From assembly GCA_013812995.1 (NCBI GenBank), contig JACCSL010000538.1:1-12251 (forward strand): a DNA stretch of 12,251 bases, read 5' to 3'. Position numbers and translations under genes: made by a program. The notes beneath the pieces are model-generated. The model did not search any database and was not told the DNA's origin. It saw nothing but the letters and a program-made list of their open reading frames with translations. This stretch comes from Ardenticatenales bacterium. GTDB taxonomy: Bacteria; Chloroflexota; Anaerolineae; Ardenticatenales; Ardenticatenaceae. This document shows positions 1-5,856 of this stretch, piece after piece (the first letter of the stretch is position 1; every line of letters starts with the position of its first letter).

Positions 1-1361
1 TCTCTGAACTGCTTGCCCATCCAACGGTTCTGGAATTAGAGTCCATTGGCAATGACGACGAGAAGACGTTCCTTATGGGGCTGCTCCTGGCCCGGCTTTA
101 CGGATACCGACGTCTCCAGGCAGCAAAAGGCAGCTTACCAAAAGGGCTCCAGCATATCCTGGTTTTCGAAGAGGCCCATCGTCTCCTCAAGAATGTGGGA
201 ACGCAGGTAGCAACGGACGCTGCGAATCTGCGGGCACAGGCCATTGAGACCTTCGTCAATATGCTCTCCGAGGTGCGCCATTACGGACAGGGTGTGCTGG
301 TAGCGGAGCAAATTCCTAGCAAACTGACACCCGATGTGGTCAAGAACACCAACCTCAAATTGGTTCATCGCCTTCTTGCTCAGGATGACCGCGAATCTCT
401 GGGACAAACAATGAATATGACCGAGCCGCAAATGCGTCGCCTGACCACGCTTCGTGCGGGTGAAGCAGTCGCCTACGCAGAAGGGGACGATCATCCTTTT
501 CTTCTGTCGGTCACAGACTTCAAAAAGCGATTCCATCTCCATATGCCAACGGACCAGGAGTTAAGCGCCCTCTCCCGCCACTACATCTCACTGGCTCCCT
601 ATCTGCTAACTCCCGATATTCGACTTCACGGCCTGCGGCCCACCCGATTCGACGGGCTGGATGCGATTATCTATGAGGCAGTGCTCTATCACCTGAATCA
701 GGGGACGACTCAGGCAGTCTGGGCCCGTCTCATTGCCCGCACCGTGTTTAACCGCGCGGCTCTCCCCGCGGCTCTCCAGCAGCTCCGCCAGCAGATCGCC
801 GCGCAACCTCGGCACCTAACGCTTGCCCAACATGAGGAGGCGCTGGAGACACTCCTCGTTCTGGGGGTATTCCACGCATTGCACGCGCGCGGTGCTCAGC
901 GAGGCTGGTCCTATGCCCTCGTAGATTCGCTTCGCCTTCCCCTGACGGCGGGGCTGCTCAAGCTGGCACGAACGGGGGAGTTGAAAGAGGCAGCGACAGA
1001 GCTGGACCGTTTTGCGCGGACCTACGAGTTCCAGAGCAAACGCCGCTGGGGACCCTATCCGGGCTGCGAGGCATGCCGGGCCATCTGCTTCTTTCACGCG
1101 GAGGTGACACGGCTTTTTTCCCCTATTGATCAGGGGCAGGTTCGTGCGACGTTCGCCAATCCGGCATTCAAGACAGAGGACGAACGGTATCAGCACTTCG
1201 GTAAACAGATGAAATACAACGTCAGGCAATGGTTGGGAGGGGAGGGTAAGGAGCTGTCCGACCTGGCCTACTGCGCCGCCCTCGTTGCCGCCTCTCGTCT
1301 GAGCCCGGACGAATACGAGCAGAGCCATCTGGGTATAGAGATAGCAAAGCGATTGTTGTAG
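1..1361 (+). CDS. HerA/FtsK-superfamily ATPase, 5' truncated by window edge
   Basis: The reading frame is open from the first whole codon at base 3 through to TAG at 1359-1361. The ATG at 75 is therefore internal and the true start lies upstream. What remains is the second half of a HerA-like (DUF87-type) P-loop ATPase core: a helix with D-E-K-T-F-L-M-G-L-L-L, then Walker B as ILVFEEAH (about base 156-179), a helix with a conserved SEVRHYGQG turn, the sensor-like VAEQIPSKL, and a putative arginine finger in the KLVHRL segment. Walker A would lie upstream and is not seen. HerA-family proteins are ring-shaped DNA translocases that often pair with nucleases. After the core, roughly 270 residues form a mostly helical tail I do not recognise, containing a compact CxxCxxxCxxH cluster (codons at 1065-1097). 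The stop is 39 bases before the GrpE-like start, so it probably shares its transcript. A VirB4/TrwB-like relative is the main alternative; HerA-like fits better because of the EEAH Walker B and following motif. Confidence 0.83.
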   Translation, partial: SELLAHPTVLELESIGNDDEKTFLMGLLLARLYGYRRLQAAKGSLPKGLQHILVFEEAHRLLKNVGTQVATDAANLRAQAIETFVNMLSEVRHYGQGVLVAEQIPSKLTPDVVKNTNLKLVHRLLAQDDRESLGQTMNMTEPQMRRLTTLRAGEAVAYAEGDDHPFLLSVTDFKKRFHLHMPTDQELSALSRHYISLAPYLLTPDIRLHGLRPTRFDGLDAIIYEAVLYHLNQGTTQAVWARLIARTVFNRAALPAALQQLRQQIAAQPRHLTLAQHEEALETLLVLGVFHALHARGAQRGWSYALVDSLRLPLTAGLLKLARTGELKEAATELDRFARTYEFQSKRRWGPYPGCEACRAICFFHAEVTRLFSPIDQGQVRATFANPAFKTEDERYQHFGKQMKYNVRQWLGGEGKELSDLAYCAALVAASRLSPDEYEQSHLGIEIAKRLL

Positions 1362-1385
1362 AACATTGACCCTTAGCGGAAAGTG

Positions 1386-1392
1386 AAAGGAG
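1386..1392 (+). promoter_or_regulatory. Ribosome binding site that selects ATG 1401
   Basis: AAAGGAG lies 8 bases before ATG 1401. An in-frame GTG at 1383 would extend the protein by six residues, but it sits just upstream of this site and has no comparable site of its own. The ATG is therefore preferred. Confidence 0.7.
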
Positions 1393-1400
1393 ACACTCGT

Positions 1401-2054
1401 ATGAATGAACCCGTATCCCCTGCGCCGCCTCCCAACGCTGAGTTGGTGGAGGGTGCCTTACCACCTGATGATGTCGCAACGGAGAGCCCCTTGACCCCTG
1501 TGATGCAACTCGACCCACACACTTTATGGACTGCCATCCAGGGGCTGGTTGAGGGCATTGAGGCGCTGCAACGAGGGTTCGATTCCAAACTCAAGTACGA
1601 CAGCAGCAAGGAACGTATCATTGATACTCTGCACCAAGAGCTTCAGGCGTACCGCGAGGATATGCATTTCAAGATACTCCGCCCTCTCTTCATGGACTTG
1701 ATCACGCTCTACGATGATTTGGGCAATCTCATCAAACATGCGGCACCCCCAGAAAATAATGGTGATTCTGAAGGGCGGAGCCGGCGGAATTTGGAATCGC
1801 TCCAGGAAAGTATTGAAGAGATTCTCTATCGAAATGGCGTTGCAGCCTATCATGACGAGGGAGATAAAGTTCTTGCCAATCGGCAGCGCTCAATCAAGAC
1901 CATATCGACCGATCAGCTGGAAAGAGACAGGTTGATAGCGGAGCGGCTTCGCAAGGGATTCGAATACGAGGGTAAAATCCTGCGCCCTGAAATCGTCTCA
2001 ACATTTAAATTTGTTGAGGAGTTAGACGAAAGTAGTACGAATCTTTCAAGTTGA
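1401..2054 (+). CDS. grpE: GrpE-like nucleotide exchange factor
   Basis: A 217-residue protein, near the usual GrpE length of about 180-220. GrpE homodimers release ADP from DnaK-type Hsp70s, and the next two genes encode such Hsp70s, so it is probably their dedicated exchange factor. The order is typical: a proline- and acid-rich disordered start (1-35), a long amphipathic helix (about 40-95), the LRPLFMDLITLYDDLGNL segment matching the GrpE hallmark that leads to the four-helix bundle (93-110), then a beta-domain with ILYRNGVAAYHDEGD (141-155) and the closing GFEYEGKILRPEIV (186-199), which corresponds to the conserved GY-x-x-x-G-x-x-x-RPA-x-V signature. It is divergent: the usual FDP-x-x-HEA stretch after the GV motif is replaced by VLANRQRS, and the terminal RPA is RPE. 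That suggests specialisation rather than the housekeeping copy. Spacing is 25 bases to the downstream Hsp70. Start chosen from the ribosome binding site. Confidence 0.85.
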   Translation: MNEPVSPAPPPNAELVEGALPPDDVATESPLTPVMQLDPHTLWTAIQGLVEGIEALQRGFDSKLKYDSSKERIIDTLHQELQAYREDMHFKILRPLFMDLITLYDDLGNLIKHAAPPENNGDSEGRSRRNLESLQESIEEILYRNGVAAYHDEGDKVLANRQRSIKTISTDQLERDRLIAERLRKGFEYEGKILRPEIVSTFKFVEELDESSTNLSS

Positions 2055-2063
2055 CTCTTGACG

Positions 2064-2070
2064 AGAGGAG
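2064..2070 (+). promoter_or_regulatory. Ribosome binding site for first Hsp70
   Basis: AGAGGAG ends 9 bases before ATG 2080. The surrounding 9-mer CGAGAGGAG (2062-2070) recurs exactly before the second Hsp70 (3744-3752). Confidence 0.65.
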
Positions 2071-2079
2071 AAAGTAGCG

Positions 2080-3726
2080 ATGACAGAGCAGCAGAATCTC
2101 ATCTTTGGGATAGACCTCGGTACAACCTATTCCTGCATCGCCTATGTCGATTCAGCGGATCGTCCGGTGACCATCGCCAATGCAGAGGGGGCAAGGACCA
2201 CCCCCTCCGTGGTCTTCTATGACGGGGAAACCCGCATCGTGGGGCAGGAAGCCAAGAACAACGCGGTTCTGTACCCCGATCAGGTAGTCGCAATGGTCAA
2301 GCGGCATATGGGGCAGTCCGATTGGGTCCACCACTATGATGGGACGGATTACAGCGCCGAAGAGATTTCATCCTACATCCTGCGGAAGCTCGTGAATGAC
2401 ACGGAGAGAATGCTAGGCGTTACCGTCAAGGATGTTGTCATTACCTGCCCGGCCTACTTTGGGGTGAACGAGCGTGAGGCAACGGCGCGTGCGGGCGAGA
2501 TCGCGGGTCTAACGGTGCGGAGTGTCATCAACGAGCCGACCGCCGCCGCCATCGCTTATGGAATGCACGAGGCTCAGGAGCAGGTGGTACTCGTTTATGA
2601 CCTCGGGGGCGGCACATTCGACATCACGATGATCGAGATCAAGGAGGGTCAGATCAATGTGATTGCGACGGGTGGTGATCATAACCTTGGCGGGCGCAAC
2701 TGGGACGAAATCATTGTCAACTATCTTGCCGAACAATGGAAAGAGCTTGCCGGCTCAAACCAGGACCCCCTAGATGATCCGGAAACAGCCCAGGACCTTT
2801 TCACCAGGGCCGAGCAGGCCAAAATGGCTCTGACGGCTCGTGAGAAAACTGATGTGGCTGTCACGCACGCTGGCATGCGCGAGAAGGTCACACTCACGCG
2901 TGACTTATTCGATAGCATCACCGCAAACCTGCTCGAACGAACGATTGAGTACACACGTAGCACCCTGAAAGAAGCGGAGAAAAAGGGGATTCGTGCCTTT
3001 GATCAAATTCTCCTTGTGGGTGGCTCCACAAAGATGCCGCAGGTAGTCAAGCGCTTGCAGGCAGAGTTCGGGCTGGAGCCGAAATTCCATGACCCGGATG
3101 AGTCAGTTGCCAAAGGAGCCGCCCTGTACGCCCAAAAGCTTGCTATTGGAGACCTGATTCGAATCAAGATTGAGGGGTGGGGCATCAAGGGCTCGGCGAC
3201 TGCCTCCTCCGAGATGGTTGAGCGGGCCCGGGAAGAGGTCGCAGATGAGTTGGGTCTGACGCTTCCCAGCGTGCGCCAGTACGGGGAGCTTGATATTCGG
3301 AACGTGACGAGCCGCAGCTTTGGTGTCATTGCGTTGGAGCAGCGCAGCAACCAGGAGATCGTTCGCAACCTCATTCGTGTCAACGACACAGTTCCTGCCC
3401 AATCCACCCAACGCTTCGGGATCAGGGAGGACAACCAGGAAAATGCCGAGATTCGCATCGTAGAAAACATCGTTTCGGCTGACCAGGCAGACCTTGACTC
3501 CTCCGAACAAATCGGCGAGGCATTGTTGAACCTGCCTTCTGGTCTGCGCGCGGGAGCCCCAGTCGAGATTACCTTCCAGCTGGATGAACAGGGACGCCTC
3601 AACGCGACAGCCCGCGAGCTTTCCACCAACCAGATCATCAAGGTAGATATTCAGACAACGCGCGTCATTTCAGAAGAAAAACTCAAAGAAGCGATAGACC
3701 GGTCAAAGCAGTTGGTTGTTTCATAA
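2080..3726 (+). CDS. dnaK: DnaK-type Hsp70 chaperone lacking the helical lid
   Basis: A 548-residue Hsp70, shorter than the usual 610-640 of DnaK. The ATPase domain is complete: phosphate-1 motif FGIDLGTTYS (9-18), a KRHMGQ segment with the expected catalytic lysine (K74), ITCPAYFGVNEREAT (121-135), INEPTAAAIAYG (150-161), phosphate-2 motif VYDLGGGTFD (172-181), GGDHNLGG (198-205) and adenosine motif LLVGGSTKMP (311-320). Hydrolysis should therefore be intact. After the ATPase domain there is an insertion of about 45 residues (roughly 356-403), and the usual VLLLD interdomain linker is replaced by LDIRNVTSRSFGV (404-416). A substrate-binding beta-domain follows to about residue 525, ending in the NATARE strand. 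Only one short helix (about 530-545) remains, so the alpha-helical lid and the usual C-terminal tail are absent. It is flanked by the GrpE-like gene and a second Hsp70, 25 and 33 bases away. This suggests a specialised client or partner rather than general folding. Confidence 0.93.
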   Translation: MTEQQNLIFGIDLGTTYSCIAYVDSADRPVTIANAEGARTTPSVVFYDGETRIVGQEAKNNAVLYPDQVVAMVKRHMGQSDWVHHYDGTDYSAEEISSYILRKLVNDTERMLGVTVKDVVITCPAYFGVNEREATARAGEIAGLTVRSVINEPTAAAIAYGMHEAQEQVVLVYDLGGGTFDITMIEIKEGQINVIATGGDHNLGGRNWDEIIVNYLAEQWKELAGSNQDPLDDPETAQDLFTRAEQAKMALTAREKTDVAVTHAGMREKVTLTRDLFDSITANLLERTIEYTRSTLKEAEKKGIRAFDQILLVGGSTKMPQVVKRLQAEFGLEPKFHDPDESVAKGAALYAQKLAIGDLIRIKIEGWGIKGSATASSEMVERAREEVADELGLTLPSVRQYGELDIRNVTSRSFGVIALEQRSNQEIVRNLIRVNDTVPAQSTQRFGIREDNQENAEIRIVENIVSADQADLDSSEQIGEALLNLPSGLRAGAPVEITFQLDEQGRLNATARELSTNQIIKVDIQTTRVISEEKLKEAIDRSKQLVVS

Positions 3727-3744
3727 AGCGAATTTGTTTTTATC

Positions 3745-3752
3745 GAGAGGAG
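3745..3752 (+). promoter_or_regulatory. Ribosome binding site for Hsp70-vWA gene
   Basis: GAGAGGAG ends 7 bases before ATG 3760. It sits in a 33-base gap with no room for a separate promoter plus terminator, consistent with a single transcript. Confidence 0.65.
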
Positions 3753-3759
3753 CAATCCA

Positions 3760-5829
3760 ATGGGTACCTTTGTCGGAATCGACCTGGGAACAACCTTCTC
3801 AGCGGTAGCCTTCATTAATCGGGAGGGGAATCCCGAAATTATCCCCACTGATTATGGGCGCACTGTGACCCCCTCCGTCGTCTATCTGGGCAAAGGTGGT
3901 CCCATTGTGGGAGAGGAGGCCAAGGAGCGACAGGCGCTGGGCGAGGTCGAGATCGCCTCCTTCTTCAAGCGCAGTATGGGGGATTCGCAGTTTGAACTCT
4001 TTTTCCAGGGGAAGAGTTACACTCCAGTTGATCTCTCGGCTTTGGTGCTCCAGCACCTAAAGCAGGTGGCCGAAAATCATCTTGGTGAGAATGTCACCCA
4101 TGCCGTCATCACCGTGCCTGCCTATTTTAACAATATGCAGCGCGAAGCCACCATCGAGGCGGCGGGTCGGGCAGGGTTGGAGGTGCTCTCGATCATCAAC
4201 GAGCCCACCGCCGCCGCCTTTGCATACGGGATGCGACCCACGCAAGGCGCGCAGACGGTGCTGGTTTATGATCTGGGTGGCGGAACCTTTGACGTCTCCG
4301 TGGTGCGGATCACCGAGAGCGAGCAGCAGGTTCTGGGTACCGGGGGCGACCATAATCTGGGAGGCAAGGATTGGGACGACCGTGTCTTTGGCTATCTGGT
4401 TCAACAGTTCGAGGAGACGTTTGGAACCGATCCGGTTGGAGATGACTTCAACCAATTGCTCGTCAAAACAGAAGAGGCCAAGAAAAGCCTCTCCGTGCGC
4501 GAGTCCGTGGAGATCAGGGTACAGCATGAGGGTCACAAGGGTCTCTTTACCCTGACGCGCTCTCAGTTTGAAGATCTAACCTCTGACCTGATGGAGCGTA
4601 CGCAGCGACTAACCGAGCAGGTTCTGGGCGAGATTAACCTCTCCTGGAGTGATCTCACGAATGTCCTTCTGGTGGGGGGCTCCACCCGGATGCCGATGGT
4701 GCGAACCTATGTCGAGCGAATGTCCGGTAGACCCCCACTGACCGCAGTCAATCCCGACGAGGCAGTCGCATTGGGGGCGGCTATCCAGGCAGCGATGGAT
4801 ATGGAAGAGGGAAGTGCGCTCCAGACACCGCTCTATGGCTTGGCAGGCCGCAAGAAATCGGTGGATGTTATCAGCCATAGCCTCGGGATGATTGCTGTCA
4901 ACGAGGCACAGACGCGGTACATCATCAGTATCATCATCCAAAAAAATCAGCCGATTCCTTCCCGCCAGGCCCGTCCGTTTACCCTTCGTATCAGCCAGCG
5001 TGGGGAGAACAAGCTGGAAGTCTATATGACGCAGGGCGAATCCGATGACCCCATGACCTGTGCCTACCTGGGGCGATATGTCTTTTCGGATATCCCTGCG
5101 CTAGCGGCCAGGCAGGCCATTTTGGACATCACCTATGCCTACGATAAGAATGGGGTAGTCAATGTTTCGGCGGTAGAGCGGAGTACAGGCAAGCCACTCT
5201 CGCTCTCTATTGAGCCCTTGCCCTCGGATGTCCCTGATCGCTTTGCGCTGCCACCCGCACAGAACGTCGCACGCGAGCACCTGACCGTGTATCTCTCCTT
5301 CGATTTATCTGGGAGCATGAGCGGAGCCCCCCTGACGGAAGCCAAGAAAGCGGCTCATGCCTTCATCAGCCAATGTGACCTCTCCAGTACCTCGGTGGGG
5401 CTTATTTCCTTCTCCGACAACGTGCTGGTTGATATTAAAGCCTGCCAGGATGCCAAGAAACTCAGCAAAGCCATTGACGGACTCACCATCGGGCGAACAG
5501 GGGGTGGCAATGAGGCCCATCCCTTCGATGAAATCCATAAGTTGTTGACAGGGGTGACAGGGGTGCGCTATGCCCTCGTGCTGGCGGATGGTGTCTGGTC
5601 CAATCAGAGCCGGGCGATCCAACAGGCCAAACGGTGCCACGAGGCAGGGATCGAAATCGTTGGTGTTGGCTTCGGCGGGGCGGACCGCAAGTTCCTCCAG
5701 GCAATCTCCTCCTCTGATGAACACAGCTTTTTCACCAATATGAACGCCCTCACAGAGACGTTCAGCACCATCGCTCAGGAGCTAACGGAAGAGGGTAGCA
5801 TTTCCAAACGGGGTGGGTTACGATTCTGA
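3760..5829 (+). CDS. Hsp70-vWA fusion protein
   Basis: A 689-residue fusion. Residues 1-345 are a full Hsp70 ATPase domain: FVGIDLGTTFS (4-14), FFKRSMGD with the catalytic-type lysine K70, ITVPAYFNNMQREAT (117-131), INEPTAAAFAYG (146-157), VYDLGGGTFDVS (169-180), GGDHNLGGKDWDD (195-207) and LLVGGSTRMP (303-312). A substrate-binding beta-domain follows from about 366 (SVDVISHSLGMIAV, a linker-like segment without the usual VLLLD) to about 485. In place of the lid, residues 506-675 form a vWA domain. Its metal-ion-dependent adhesion site (MIDAS) begins with D-L-S-G-S-M-S-G (515-522), a TGGGN loop (580-584) stands where the MIDAS threonine is expected, and LADG (608-611) gives the second aspartate. 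vWA domains of this type bind protein partners through Mg2+. The protein is presumably a partner of the upstream Hsp70 and shares the GrpE-like factor; the vWA domain probably recruits another cluster protein. No transmembrane segment or signal peptide is present, so it is cytoplasmic. Confidence 0.92.
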   Translation: MGTFVGIDLGTTFSAVAFINREGNPEIIPTDYGRTVTPSVVYLGKGGPIVGEEAKERQALGEVEIASFFKRSMGDSQFELFFQGKSYTPVDLSALVLQHLKQVAENHLGENVTHAVITVPAYFNNMQREATIEAAGRAGLEVLSIINEPTAAAFAYGMRPTQGAQTVLVYDLGGGTFDVSVVRITESEQQVLGTGGDHNLGGKDWDDRVFGYLVQQFEETFGTDPVGDDFNQLLVKTEEAKKSLSVRESVEIRVQHEGHKGLFTLTRSQFEDLTSDLMERTQRLTEQVLGEINLSWSDLTNVLLVGGSTRMPMVRTYVERMSGRPPLTAVNPDEAVALGAAIQAAMDMEEGSALQTPLYGLAGRKKSVDVISHSLGMIAVNEAQTRYIISIIIQKNQPIPSRQARPFTLRISQRGENKLEVYMTQGESDDPMTCAYLGRYVFSDIPALAARQAILDITYAYDKNGVVNVSAVERSTGKPLSLSIEPLPSDVPDRFALPPAQNVAREHLTVYLSFDLSGSMSGAPLTEAKKAAHAFISQCDLSSTSVGLISFSDNVLVDIKACQDAKKLSKAIDGLTIGRTGGGNEAHPFDEIHKLLTGVTGVRYALVLADGVWSNQSRAIQQAKRCHEAGIEIVGVGFGGADRKFLQAISSSDEHSFFTNMNALTETFSTIAQELTEEGSISKRGGLRF

Positions 5830-5840
5830 GACGTTTAACT

Positions 5841-5846
5841 AGGGAG
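5841..5846 (+). promoter_or_regulatory. Ribosome binding site supporting GTG start 5857
   Basis: AGGGAG lies 10 bases before GTG 5857. The nearer ATG at 5849 is in a different frame, and no ATG in the correct frame lies close by, so the GTG is the best start for the following gene. Confidence 0.55.
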
Positions 5847-5856
5847 TGATGCACTG

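Noticed and set aside
816..1328. Minus-strand open frame opposite the HerA-like gene
   Set aside because: No domain pattern, no convincing ribosome site, fully covered by the sense gene; likewise the other minus-strand frames across the window.
1383..1400. Upstream GTG start for the GrpE-like protein
   Set aside because: The strong AAAGGAG site lies between this GTG and ATG 1401 at ideal spacing for the ATG.
4082..4555. Long alternative + strand frame within the Hsp70-vWA gene
   Set aside because: It overlaps the conserved Hsp70 motifs in another frame, is rich in Ser/Arg/Pro, and matches nothing recognisable; a shadow of the real gene.
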